Below are positions 23,239-51,512 of a DNA stretch of 64,000 nt, piece after piece. The first letter of the stretch is position 1, and each line of letters starts with the position of its first letter. The position numbers were made by a program, and so were the translations under genes. The notes under the pieces are model-generated. The model worked only from the letters and a program-made list of their open reading frames with translations, was not told the origin of the DNA and ran no database searches. The stretch is taken from contig CAVNZM010000007.1 in assembly GCA_963693365.1 (NCBI GenBank), positions 5,518,001 to 5,582,000 on the forward strand, written 5' to 3'. The DNA is from Amoebidium appalachense. Lineage: Eukaryota > Ichthyosporea.

Positions 23239-23994
23239 TCATCGGATGGCGAAACCTGGAATGTTTCTGCAGCAAACCAATTCAGCACAAGCATGCTGGA
23301 AATACTCAATCTGTTTGCACAGACGTCGACGCAACATAGTAGTTGGCTTGGTCTTGGCGTCCAACAGTTCCTTCTTCTTGATGTTCCCCTTCTGCATCGG
23401 GTTGGAAGTCCTTGGGGTCGAGCACCTCAAGGGTGCAACGGCGGAGGTGATCAGTGAGGGCCGCGGCATACCCGGGATCCACCAATAGCTCAAGAATCTG
23501 GCCACCAATGAACGAGTAGGAATGGATAACACTCGTGCGCACTCGGAGGGCCTGGAAGTCCGCCATGATTTCGCGGATGTAGTAACGACGGAAAAGACGG
23601 ACATATACCGCGGTGAGGTCAGAGGAGGATTGGCCAGAGGCCGTGCCCGTGGTAGGCTGGACTGGCTGCTTGGGCGGACGAGCCTTGAGTCGTTGAGCCG
23701 CATTCACAAAATCATCAACAAGGTGCACGTTTTGACCGAATGGAGCGAGCCACCGTGAGAGCGAAACTCATCGGGGCCTTGAGTAACAGCCGCGGCATAA
23801 GAACGCTGCTGGGGCTCACACACCAACTGAGAAGCGAGTGCATGAGTGGTACCACCGGCCCGGGGAGTAGTATCGCCAACAGCGTCACGGGGAGCAGGAA
23901 AAACAGGGGGAATCTGAACAGGAGCAGGCTCAACACGGACGGGTTCGGATTCTGCTTGAGGAATAGGCCGAGACGAGTCAGGTTGTTTAATCAC
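23239..23994 (-). mobile_element. Retrotransposon ORF1-like (gag-like) remnant
   Basis: Two overlapping minus-strand frames (23994-23704 and 23728-23306) join at a frame change near 23715-23725. The first has a proline-rich region and RSYAAAVTQG, a motif pattern typical of LINE ORF1 N-termini. The second reads FVNAAQRLKARPP, then YYIREIMADFQALRVRTSVI and LELLVDPGYAAALTDHLRR, resembling the ORF1 segment of fungal non-LTR elements. There is no zinc knuckle, no in-frame ATG and no reverse transcriptase next to it, so it is a truncated, frameshifted fragment. The assignment rests on pattern memory only. Confidence 0.5.
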
Positions 23995-24615
23995 AATTCA
24001 TGATCATACGTGTCTTTACTATTAGGATTTACGAAATTTCAATTGTGTAGAAATTTATGTTTGTGCTGAAATTTCAGATGCGATAAATATTTATGTTCTA
24101 GGTAGGTTTATGTGTTTGAATCCTCAAGCACGTGGATAATGTATCTTGGGGAGCATGGTGTAGTGTAGTGTAGATGTAGTGTGTCTTGGGGAGGAGAGCT
24201 AAAGTATGATGAGTGTGCACGCGTGTGAGCAAGCCACACTTCATCTACTGACGCCATCATCCACATGCGTAGAGATCACGTACTTACCATGTATGGTAAG
24301 AGTGCGCGTATAACTGATAGGAATTACTCTATTGTAATGGCCAATCAGATTCATCCCTGTCCCACCGGGAATCATCGTGCGAACTCCTCCCTGTGAGGAG
24401 TGTACCACGAGACACACGACTGACAGGCTCAGTCGTACGTAGTTGTATGTTGCATACGTCGTGTACGTTGTGTTAATAGAAAGTCTGTGTCGACCATGCT
24501 ACCCTACACACCACTGTGCCTCTGTAAGGACTCTACTTCTCAGTTCCTCCCCCCCCCCCCCTCCCCTCCCCCCTCTCCGAGAGGATGGCCATGGGTTCTG
24601 CTTATTATGCTGCAT

Positions 24616-24646
<31 letters not shown>

Positions 24647-24993
24647 TCCCCCCCCCCCCCCCCCTCCCCTCCTCCTCCTCCCAAGGCTTCCCCTCCCCTC
24701 TCCCCTCCCCTCTCACTCTTTCTTGCACCCTCCAATTAAGAACTTTTCAGATTGTAGCCTTCCCCGCTCTTTATGAAGTTTGCCCTTTTTCTGACATCTC
24801 AACATTACAGGCGTGAACTCATTATTATGAACAACTTCCTGACACGACTCACCTCGAGCTCGGTTACTTGACACTAATATTTTTAACATCCCCCCCCCCC
24901 CCCCCCCCCCCCCCTCCCTCCCCCTCTCGAGGCCATCCCCCCCCTCCCCCCCACACACACCTTCTCTTTCCCCTCACAACACTACTTTCCTCC

Positions 24994-25045
<52 letters not shown>

Positions 25046-25570
25046 TTCCCCCCCCCCCCGCCGCCGCCGCCCCCGTTTAGTAAAGTGAACACATGTACAG
25101 AGTCACAGCCGCAGGCTCATGACCCCTACCGCCACAACATTAATTGTCGATTAACTTCGTCATGATATCAGTGGTGGGCTATAGACACAATGTATATGAG
25201 CTTCATTTCTACTCGTGTTTTATTGCACCATGGTCATATTCCTTCTTTCGGCAGCCACTACCCCCGCCCAACTGTTCACGCACGCACGTCTCGCCCTGCT
25301 ATATAGGTATGGCACATGTACACGGCGACGGACCCGGCTCAATCCGAATCGACCCCACACACAAAAGTGTTGAACTTATACCATGCATAACAAAGAAGAA
25401 TAAGTATTATTAAGAAGCATATGTAGGTGTGCATTCTTTCCCCTGTGTTCTTTTTTTTCTTTCCAAAAATTAAAGCTGCGAACACACACCCCAGGTGAGT
25501 CGACGTCCGCGGCGCCATGAGAGGCGCCATGCTGTAAAGTTGGTGAGCCTACCCGCCCGCTGAATCACGC
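23995..25570. repeat. AT-rich spacer and poly-C tracts
   Basis: 24000-24540 is unique sequence with small repeats (GTGTAGTGTAG, TCTTGGGGAG) and no gene. 24551-24720 and 24891-25076 are C-rich, with C-runs up to about 60. A fragment of the dispersed element (GGTTCTGCTTATTATGCTGC) lies at 24593-24620. 25080-25570 has no recognisable gene. Confidence 0.6.
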
Positions 25571-25585
25571 TGATGTCATAAGCAA

Positions 25586-25610
25586 CCAATCGCTTGGTAG
25601 TAAATAAAAG
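25586..25610 (+). promoter_or_regulatory. CCAAT and A/T box before LITAF-domain gene
   Basis: CCAAT (25586-25590) and TAAATAAAAG (25601-25610) lie about 240 nt before the LITAF-domain start codon, the same spacing as at the GATA gene. Confidence 0.35.
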
Positions 25611-25845
25611 TATTTGTCGACTTGATTCGTAGATCTAAATCTATTTCTTTCCGGGCGAACTACGTCAGCAAATTCCTGAATTTGCTGAGCTCATATGCCG
25701 ACTCGGCGGCAGCCAAAAAAGTCCCTACAAAAGGCAGTCGTCCGCACTCTACAAAACCATCCAAAACTCAAAAACATTAACACACAACCAAACCAAAAAG
25801 TGAGAAAAGTACGCAGCTTCTTATTATATAACCGACATCTCGAAA

Positions 25846-26484
25846 ATGACGCAAAACACAAACGTTATCACCAAGGAGTCCGAGGCCTCGCAGTGGACGT
25901 CCTCCGGCGCCCCCCCACAGACACTCTATCCTACCTACGACACCTACCCACCACCACCCACACCATTTGCACCCAACAACTGCCAGATCCCTCCCGCCCA
26001 GGGCGTGGCCGGCGCACCTTCATCTCTCCTCCCACGCCCCTCTCTTCCCTCCCTGCCCTCCTACAGCATCAACGAGACTCTCAGTGGCCCACCCTCCGGG
26101 CCACCCCCCCAATACGAAGTTATTTTTGCGCATAACCCTGCCTCTGCCACCGCCACCTTCAACAATCCCCTCCTCGTGACCTGCGGCCACTGCCAGCGCC
26201 AGGTCGTCTCTGTGATCAAACACTCACCGGGAGTGTTGACCTGGCTGGCTGCCGGTGGTCTCTGTGCCGTGGGGCTGTGGTTTGTTGCGTGGGTGCCCTT
26301 TGTTGTTCGCGAGGCAAAGGACGCAGTGCACGTGTGCCCGAGCTGTGGTGGATGCCTGGCAAAGGTCCGCCGCCTGCAGTTCCGCACGGAGAAAAATAGG
26401 GCAAGGTGCGGCAGTGTGCAGACATCGGTGGCTGCAGTGAGGGTGGAGGATTCGGCGGCAGATGTAAAGCGCACAACTCTGTAG
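25846..26484 (+). CDS. LITAF-domain membrane protein
   Basis: Single-exon 212-aa protein with an ATG start. The N-terminal half is Pro/Ser/Tyr-rich and has a PPxY WW-domain ligand (PPQY, residues 87-90), as in animal LITAF/CDIP1. The LITAF domain spans about residues 110-180: C113-x2-C116, a hydrophobic stretch (127-154, LTWLAAGGLCAVGLWFVAWV), then H-V-C164-P-S-C167. The four cysteines form one zinc site with the hydrophobic segment dipping into the cytosolic leaflet. Known relatives act at late endosomes or lysosomes and recruit NEDD4/ESCRT factors. The C-terminal about 35 residues are basic and unconserved. CCAAT and A/T-rich boxes lie upstream and AATAAA downstream. Confidence 0.92.
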   Translation: MTQNTNVITKESEASQWTSSGAPPQTLYPTYDTYPPPPTPFAPNNCQIPPAQGVAGAPSSLLPRPSLPSLPSYSINETLSGPPSGPPPQYEVIFAHNPASATATFNNPLLVTCGHCQRQVVSVIKHSPGVLTWLAAGGLCAVGLWFVAWVPFVVREAKDAVHVCPSCGGCLAKVRRLQFRTEKNRARCGSVQTSVAAVRVEDSAADVKRTTL

Positions 26485-26694
26485 TTTGGTGAAATCGCCA
26501 AACAATGTTTTTTGTTGTCGGCATTTTTCTTTTTTGTTTGAAAAGATCACGAAGATGATCCGGGAAATGTTTGTGACTTAATATTGTCTTTGCATAGCAT
26601 CTGTCACTGAATGGCAAAACTATAGGCTAGATATCGGAAATATTTTGTGGCCTGTACCGAAAATGATGAGACTTGCATAAATGTGTGAATGTAC

Positions 26695-26700
26695 AATAAA
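26695..26700 (+). promoter_or_regulatory. Poly-A signal of LITAF-domain gene
   Basis: AATAAA 211 nt after the stop codon, followed by a T/G-rich stretch (TGTGTGTTCAGTG). Canonical hexamer; use is inferred. Confidence 0.5.
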
Positions 26701-26818
26701 TGTGTGTTCAGTGAAAGGTTTTAGAGAGGAATATTGCCTTGTTGCCATTTAACGGTATGAGGCCGTGCCTCGCGGGTAAACTAAACTATAAGCTATCACC
26801 GAAAAATTTACATGGGCA

Positions 26819-26916
26819 TTTTCCAGAAAAAAAGTGTCGTCGGAGCCAATCGGAAGGGAGCATCAAAGCGCCTGCATGTGTTATAGCCAATGAAATGAGC
26901 CTGTTTATGTATGGCC
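26819..26916 (+). repeat. CCAAT-containing direct repeat, copy 1
   Basis: GTCGTCGGAGCCAATCGGAAG through AGCCAATGAAATGAGCCTG. A diverged second copy is at 27135-27231. Each copy carries two CCAAT boxes. A C-rich tract separates them. Confidence 0.7.
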
Positions 26917-26937
26917 ACCCCCCATCCCCATTCCACC

Positions 26938-27050
26938 CCCCCCCCCCCTCCCCCCCCCCCCCCCCGGCGTCTCCCCTCGCCCCCCCCCCCCCCTCCTCCT
27001 CCCCCCCCCTCCCCCCCCCCCCCCCCCCCCCCCCCGCCCCCTCCCCCCCG
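26938..27050. repeat. Poly-C tract
   Basis: C-runs interrupted by single T or G, sitting exactly between the two copies of the CCAAT-containing repeat. Confidence 0.85.
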
Positions 27051-27134
27051 CAGCCGCCCCCAAAATTTGATAAAGCGAGGAAACTATGTAGTACGCGCTC
27101 TGTGCAAGCCACACACTGCACCTCAGCCTGTGCG

Positions 27135-27231
27135 TTTTTCAGAATAAAGGTGTGGTCGGAGCCAATGGGAAGGGCCCATCAAAGCTCCTGTACATGTTGT
27201 AGCCAATGAAACGAGGCTATTTGATTTGTAT
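27135..27231 (+). repeat. CCAAT-containing direct repeat, copy 2
   Basis: GTGGTCGGAGCCAATGGGAAG through AGCCAATGAAACGAGGC; pairs with 26819-26916. Confidence 0.7.
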
Positions 27232-40995
<13,764 letters not shown>

Positions 40996-41556
40996 CCTAC
41001 CCTACCGTGCCTTAAAGGCCCAACCCTAACCACTAATTACTGCAGAAATAACCACCAAATTCCTCGTGAAGGCAAACATCGGCTGCTCCACCAGTCTCAA
41101 GAAAGTCTCCTCTCTATCAAGCTCGTGAGGATGGGAGAACCCGTCCAATACTGATTATCCCTAGGCCAACGTGTGAGCGGGCGGTAAGCGGAAAAAATGC
41201 CAGCGTCTCCTCGAAAAAAAAACTGTCGCTTTCACTACTCTACAGCCCTGCACGTATATGTTTTCATAATCCAGCACACGTCGCCTACTTAACACGCACA
41301 CACACACACACACACACCCTTTGGCCCTGCCAACTTGACGCTTTTGCCGTGTGTCAGTGCCCTGCGCATGGCTGGGAGCTGTGCGGTTCCAGGGTTGTGT
41401 GTCACGGTGTTGGCTCACAAATCGGCCCGGAAGAGACTTTCGGGCCGACGCAGTCCGATCACCCCCCTGGGTTTGTGTGATCAGCCTATGGATGACGCCC
41501 CGGGGCCTCGATCCGCCGCCGGGCGCTTGGCCGGCCCGTGGCCAGCAGAGCCCCCT

Positions 41557-41560
<4 letters not shown>
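40996..41560. other. 5' flank of uS9m, no gene seen
   Basis: Mostly unique, GC-moderate sequence with one short (CA)n (41296-41318). It presumably includes the uS9m promoter; no clear TATA or CCAAT pair was found. Confidence 0.4.
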
Positions 41561-41600
<40 letters not shown>

Positions 41601-42540
41601 AAAAAAAAAAAAAAAAAAAACAGCTTTGAGGGTACCGGTAGCGACTGAATTATATATATCAGTGCAATTCTAAAACAATTCTTCCAAACTTCCAACTGAT
41701 TTTAGTCGACATCAGCATGCAATCTAGCTGTGGCCGATTTTAGTCGACATCAGCATGCAATCTAGCTGTGGCCCTTGGGGGTGTTGGATCAAACGCACTT
41801 GTATATATGGCCGGATCCAGTGAGAGTCATCTGTTCAATTCCTGATCGATCACAGTGACACGATAACGAGTACCAGCGGATCCGGATGATCTACTGTGAT
41901 AGGCCAAGGCTTGTTTTTGCCTACAGTACAAGTGTCAATGACATGTACAATGGTGCATGTGGTTATTGTGTGTGCATGCGCATGCTATGTATGTGTGACA
42001 CTGTGTGTGTGGTGTGTGTGTATGTCTCTCTCTCTTTCTCTGTGTGTGTGTGTGTTTGTGTGTGTGTGCCAGTGTGCACGTGCGTGTGTTTGTGTGTATG
42101 TTAGTGTTTGTATACTGTACATGTGTGCATGCTGTGTGTGTGCATGTGTGCCCTTGTGCCAGCGCGTGCATACCCTTTTTTTTGTGTGGCCCTGGCATAT
42201 GTACATGTGCACGTGGGGTAGAGCTTGGGGGCCGGGGCAGGTGTGTGCACGTGCATGTGCGTTGTGGGGTCGGGGGCCCCTCCGGGGGGAAGAACTTTCC
42301 ATTGCAATTGCTGAAGTGGGACAGTCCATGTCGCGATCGACGCGTACATGTGCACGTGCGCAGTAACCCAAATTCACAGAAGAATATACAGGGGCCGGAA
42401 ATAGGTCCTGGAGGAGGGGGGAGGGGGGGTTATAGGGAGACACAGATAACGAGAGAGACAGGCCCTCAGGATGAGAGCCATAATTGGAGCCCGGGCGGCA
42501 AGAGCTACGTACACACGTGTCATGGTGCATGTGATTAGGT
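41561..42540. repeat. C-run/A-run, 38-bp tandem repeat, (GT)n
   Basis: A C-run followed by 18 A (41560-41620), two exact copies of a 38-bp unit (41698-41735 and 41736-41773, starting GATTTTAGTCGACATCAGCA), then GT-rich irregular repeat (41960-42170). No gene. Confidence 0.75.
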
Positions 42541-42671
42541 GTGCACGTGTGCGTGTGTGTGTGTGTATGTGTGTGACACTGCGCGCGTCACCTTGTGCAT
42601 GTGTAAGTTTGTGTGTGTGTGTGCGTGTGTTTGTGTGTCTGTGTGTGTGTGTGTGTGTACATCTGTGTGTG

Positions 42672-42710
<39 letters not shown>

Positions 42711-43289
42711 TGTGTGTACATGTACATGTGTGTGTATGCCTGCAGGTCATAATTTCTATCTGTGTTTGCAGGTGTGTGCATGTTTGTAAATGTGCATTGC
42801 GTACCCTGGTTTGTTTGTGCACCTGCATGTGTGGGGTTGAGGGACCCTTATGTGCCCTTTGTGTGAGGTGGGGACGGGGGGAGAGGGGGAGGGGAAGGGG
42901 GTGGGGAGGATTGCTGACGCGTATGGGACACAGTCCATGCCTTCGTGGCAATGTGCACCCACAAACATAGAAGATTGCTTGCGCATGCACATACAGGACT
43001 CCACGACAATATTATGCCTTCATCATCGTGTATATGCGTGCATGTAGTCATGTGCACGTGTGGCAACTCGGAACGGAAGTACGAGAGCAAACCGAGTTCA
43101 ACTGAGGTTGTGCAGCAAAGGCGAATCATGATGGTAGTACTGTCGGCTTGCACCGTCGCACCCCAACCCCCCTCACCCCCCCCCCACCTCCCCACCCCGC
43201 AGAGTACGTTCTACAGATACGTATCGCTATCCCACTAGTCCCCCCCCCCCCCCCCCCCCCCCCGTCACTCCCCCCGTGCCCGCCCCCCC

Positions 43290-43320
<31 letters not shown>

Positions 43321-44460
43321 AAAAAAAAAAAAAAAGGGTTGTGTTGGTGGACCAGGTGGTGCTGGCGCTGCTGGTCACGTGGTGGTGGTGGTGGCTGGTG
43401 GCTGGGTGGGTGGATGGTGGGTGGTGGTGGTGGTGGTGGTGGTGGGGGGGGGGGGGGGGGGGGAAGGGGGGAGGGGGGGGGGGAAACCTGGAATCAATTA
43501 ATGAAAAATACAGTAGACGAAAAGAAGGGAACTCAAAAGGCAGGAAGAGAAAAGAAAACAAAAAAGAAATTTCCCTAGGAAGGGGGGGAAAAAAGAAAAT
43601 TCTAAAGAGAAGAGAATTCTAAGAAGATCTAGAGAAGAAAAGAAGAGAAAAGAAGAGAAGCGAAGAGAAGAGAAGAGAAGAGAAAAGAAGAAAATAAGAA
43701 AAGAGAAGAGAAGAGAAGAGACGGAAATGGAATAGTAACGAAATAAATAGCTAGACAGTGGCACAGTTGCAGTGCTCGTGCGTACGATGATCCATGCAGT
43801 GGTGTGCCGCTCGAGGCGCCTGCTAAGTGGAGAGTTTGGACTTTGGCGGGAAAATGTGACCAATCAGGCGCCGCAATGATCAGAAACCTCGGGAGTTCTG
43901 GAACGTCGAGCGCCGGGCGGCCAGGCTCGTCAACTGCCGCAGCCCGGAACAAAATAGTGTTATACTGCTCACTTTGAGTGCTGTCTCCCCGCGGTCTCTC
44001 TGACACACCTTGTATGTCCCGCGGTCTAGTATAGTCCGGTAAATGTAAGCTAGCTGTATAGGTTCTAGGAGACTACGTCGACATTGAGCGCTGCTGTGTG
44101 ATCATCAGATCGAAATCAATGAATGGAGATAGAGATAAATTAGACGGTAGAAGTATAATAAAGTGCGAGCGCACTCTGCACATGCACAGTGTGTGCGGCT
44201 TTTGCCCATTCTGCACACGAAGTCACTTTCATAGGACCTAATGCGATTTCCCAACCGTTCCATCTCTGCTCACAAACTTTGGTTTCTTACAAACGTCAAT
44301 CCACCATGTCTGACTTCCATGTATAGGCCAGCTGTTGTCTGCAGCGTGTGCGCTATGGACGCTACTACGAGGAGGGCCGCCTGTGTGAGGTACGCTCCAG
44401 GCGGTGGCCCGCGACGGCACACGTCGTGAATTCAATGTTCACCGTGTCATCATGGTGGGT
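42541..44460. repeat. (GT)n, C/A composite and purine repeats
   Basis: (GT)n (42545-42735), G/T-rich sequence to 42910, unique sequence 42910-43140, C-runs then an A-run (43230-43335), (GGT)n and G-runs (43380-43482), GAAAAGA-type purine repeats (43500-43725). 43730-44460 is unique sequence with no recognisable gene. Confidence 0.65.
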
Positions 44461-46069
44461 TCCCCCCCCCCCCCCCCTCCCCGTCCCCCCGCCCCTCCCC
44501 CCCCCCCCCCCCCTCCCCCCCCACCGATTCTCCCGTTCCATACACACTAGATAACTCCTGAAACTCACAAATGCTCAGACTGGCAGCTTTCTATCTATCT
44601 TTTTGCCCCTCCCTCCCTGTTCCCATCCTTTCCACTCCCCTCTTCCTTTTTCCTTTCCCCTCTCGCGTGCTTTCCCCCACCTCCCTACCCCCCACTGTCT
44701 CTACCCCCTCCTCCCCTTCCCTCCTTGTCCCACTTCTATTATTCACGTTCCCGCTCTCACCCCCCCCCCCCCCCTCCCCCTCCCCCACTTCCCTTCTATC
44801 CCTCCCTCCCTGTCTCCCTCCCTCCCTCCTTCCCTCCCTCCCTCCTCTTCTCTATCTCTCCCTCATCTCTCCCTCCCCTTCATTCCCTCCCTCTCTCCCT
44901 TCCGCCTTTTACCTCTTCCCCCCCCATCCCCCCCCCCCCACCGTGCTCCCTCCCTTGGCGCCCAATGCCACTCTCACTGGATGTGTGTGCGCGTGCACGC
45001 GTGTATATGTTTGCTTCGTCCCTCCTCCCACTGTACCTTCTTCTATCTCCTCATCTCTAATCTCGCAGTTTTATGTGGAAAAGCACACATACAGACACAC
45101 GTATGCACTACTCACACAATTTTCGCAGGCGCCTGCATGCACACAAGGTCACCCACCCACCCACACACGCACACGTGCATTTCCTCTAACACTCCCCCTC
45201 CTCCCCTCCCTACACTCCCGTCTTCGTTTGTTAGACGAAAAATCCCACCCCATTTCCCCCTCTCTCCTGCCTTCACCCCCACTACCTATACTTTTTATGG
45301 CAATATTGTCCCCAGCTTAATTGCACACAAACGAAGACCCCAGACCCCCCCCCCCCCCCCCCCCCGCCCCTTGCCAGCCCCTCCCCGAGCACCACCATCA
45401 TTATTACCCTAACCCTAAAGACCACATAAAAAAAGGGAAAGTAAACGCAAAAAGGGAAAAAAATGTTTTTGAGGCTTAGCGCTACTTCGTGTTCAATTTA
45501 CTTATTCTGCACCATCATTTTTTCCCTTTGCCCTACATCATCTGCTACCCTTGGCCTGCCAACTCCGCCCATCTCTTGCATTGCTTGCCCCGCTCGCCCT
45601 TCCCCCCCCCCCCCCCCCCCCCCCCCGTCCCTTCCTCCCCCCCCGCCCCACCCACCCACCCACCCCCACACCTCCACCGCCACCACCACCAGCTCGTCCA
45701 CCATAACCGGCTCAACTTTCTTCCTTCCCCCCCCCCCCCCCCCCCCCCTCCCCCCCTTCCCCTTCTCTCTTTCTCTTTCCCTCTGTCTCTCTCTCTCGGC
45801 CCCCTTCTCCCGCCTCTCTCTCTTTCTCCTGCACTCGCCCCCCTCCCCCCATCGTCTTGCTCCTTTTTCTCTCTGTTCCCCCCCTCCCCCCCCCCCCCCC
45901 CCCCCCCCCACACACACACACATACACGCCTCTCTGAAACACACATTCACACACACACACCCTTTAATACTACAGCCATATCCCTCTCTTCCTGCTTCTC
46001 TTCTAGAGTCATATTTTTGGCATTCCTGTCACTTTTCTGTGGAGCTCCACAAAGTCCTTGCAGCCCCCT

Positions 46070-46121
<52 letters not shown>

Positions 46122-46460
46122 ACAACAACACCACACACACACACATACAGGCACCGTGCATGACACCTCTCACCCTCTCCTTTGTCCAGCCAACGCTATC
46201 ATGTGATACTTGATTTCGGTATTTGTATTTGGGCGCTGGTGAATCTTTTTTGTCTCTTCTGTTAGGTTAAGCTTCATTGCGTTCCCTTCCCTGCCTGTGG
46301 CTTGCGACCCCCCCCCCCCCCCCCCCCCCCTCCCCCCTTCCCCCCCCGGGCGCTTTTCCCCACCTTCGCCCACCCCCTCCACACGGCCGACAAACATGCA
46401 AAAAGTACTTAAACTATTTCTCAAAATAGAAAGCACGGCCGCTCTTAGCACATGCACATA
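44461..46460. repeat. Long C/CT-rich region
   Basis: About 2 kb of CCCTCC/CTCTCC-type pyrimidine-rich sequence with C-runs (44461-44523, 44761-44774, 45345-45365, 45601-45626, 45727-45748, 45891-45909, 46073-46119, 46311-46330). Open frames are proline/serine low-complexity. No gene is supported. Confidence 0.75.
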
Positions 46461-46713
46461 GCCATGTTAACAGCTAGAGACGACGACAGAGCGAGGCTGG
46501 TGCACGTGTGTGTGGCGGGGGTGAGGGTGGGGGTGGGGCTGGGGAATGGTGTAGAGCGGCAAGAGAGCAAGGGGAGAGAGAAAGAGGATACGGAAGCCAG
46601 TTTTATGATAATTAATAAATAATAATAATCAGCCTATACACATAAAAACAAAATGCATGTTCGGGATAACAAGAATGTACGCACGTAATATCAGTTAACC
46701 AATACCACATGCA
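46461..46713. other. Spacer before the BTB/BACK locus
   Basis: Unique AT-rich sequence. A CCAAT box (46699-46703) and a CATGCAG acceptor-like site at its right edge precede the first BTB-like segment. Confidence 0.35.
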
Positions 46714-48527
<1,814 letters not shown>

Positions 48528-49126
48528 TGGTGCTACAGTGGTAATTGTGGTTTTTTTCCCCTTCCTTTTCATCTTCTTCTTTGTCTTCTTCTTTTGTTTC
48601 CCCCCTTTTTTTTTTTTTTTTTTTTTTTGGATTGGGGGGGAGGGGGATGGGGGGTGGGGTGCAGGGGGGAAGGGGAGGGGGGTGGGGGGAGGCCTAGAAA
48701 GGATGGGGGAGGGGAGGGGAGGAGGGGGGGGGGGGCAGCATATGGATCTCAGATTAGCAATTAATTACAGTAACTGCAGGGCATCCCTTTATATATGTAT
48801 TTGTAATCGCGTTGGCTTCAATGATATGCATGTTAGTCATTATTTGACATCTTTACTTGAAGTTCTCAGAGGCTCTTGCATCTGCCAAGTGCCTTGTAAG
48901 CATAAACGGCCCGGTGATTATGACACTTAGAAGTTATACTATAGTATCTTTAGTTAGCATTCCATTAATATGTATAGTAAATCGTCACGACTGTGTAAGT
49001 ACTGTATCTCATAGGCAGGCTGGTCTATGTACTTCAATATTCAATGCAAAAAATTGGTGTAATATTAATTTATCAACCTCACAGACTGAGTGCTTTACCC
49101 ATATGCACTGAGGCGCTATCGCGTAA

Positions 49127-49159
<33 letters not shown>

Positions 49160-49344
49160 GTGTGTTTCCGGATTGGCCGGAGGTAGCGGCCAATAGAGTG
49201 CAATATTGATGATCCCCAGACAGAAGGAACACGAGATATAGCTATACATAGAACCGTGCCGACGAGAGCCCATAGGTTAACGGAGGTCGCTAGTACATTC
49301 AAAGCACTGTAACTTATATTGTATCATGGGCCCCAAAAAAACTT
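48528..49344. repeat. T/G tracts and AT-rich spacer
   Basis: T-rich, T-run (48607-48628), G-rich sequence to 48736, AT-rich unique sequence with no gene (48740-49120), and a 32-G run (49128-49159). Confidence 0.6.
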
Positions 49345-49575
49345 TAACCGATAATATAACCATATAACCCTACCGAGTTTCTGGCCCCTAAATGTGGGAG
49401 CTGCGGGTCCCTTAACCAGAGCCCCCAAGGAGCTCGAGGGGCCGGACGTGTCCTTGATGTTGCAATCCCTCAGGGATCATATGTAGTACGCGTGTCGAGT
49501 ACCACCCTGATTTATTTGATCCAACCGTGTGGGTCCAACCAGGTGGGAGGTGACTTCAAAAATAATAGGTAAAAC
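49345..49575. repeat. Dispersed repeat (GGCCCCTAAATG family), copy 1
   Basis: AACCATATAACCCTACC, TCTGGCCCCTAAATGTGGGA, GCTGCGGGTCCC, then GAGGGGCCGGACGTGTCCTT and CCAACCAGGTGGGAGGTGACTT. The same landmarks, diverged, lie in the same order at 60125-60330. Confidence 0.5.
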
Positions 49576-51109
<1,534 letters not shown>

Positions 51110-51337
51110 TCAAGACATGGTAGCTAGCGTTGCTGCGGCTAGAACCGTGGGATAAGGCGTAACTAAAAATAGTGCCAGTTGGGGTCGATTTAGAATCCTG
51201 ACCTATAGGTGTGCTATACAGTACGATCTGTGTCTAGGCGGAAGACGGTAAGCTCCCTGAGGCAGTGCCTCGCCGGGAGTGAAACGGGATAAAAGAAAAT
51301 AAAAATATAAAAAATTAAAAACTCAAGACATGGTAGC
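51110..51337 (+). mobile_element. Short retroposon-like insertion with target-site duplications
   Basis: A 198-bp body (51125-51322) is flanked by the exact 15-bp direct repeat TCAAGACATGGTAGC (51110-51124 and 51323-51337). The body ends in an A-rich tail (AAAAGAAAATAAAAATATAA and on), as expected for target-primed insertion of a SINE or 5'-truncated LINE. No protein frame and no clear pol III boxes were found. The TSD and tail are seen; the element type is inferred. Confidence 0.65.
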
Positions 51338-51466
51338 ATTGGCACGTGCACCCTCGTTTGCATGCAGGCTCACTCAGAGCGGCGGTCCACATATTTAGTC
51401 GATACATCCTTCCCCCCCCCCCCCCCCCCCCCCCCTCCCCTCCCCCCCCCCCCCCCCCCCCCCCCC

Positions 51467-51512
<46 letters not shown>

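Noticed and set aside
43629-44006. 125-codon minus-strand frame over 43.6-44.0 kb
   Set aside because: Half of it is GAAAA-repeat translation and the rest has no recognisable domain.
45408-45418. CCCTAACCCTAAA telomere-like sequence
   Set aside because: Only about two units, internal, in C-rich DNA; not a telomere tract.
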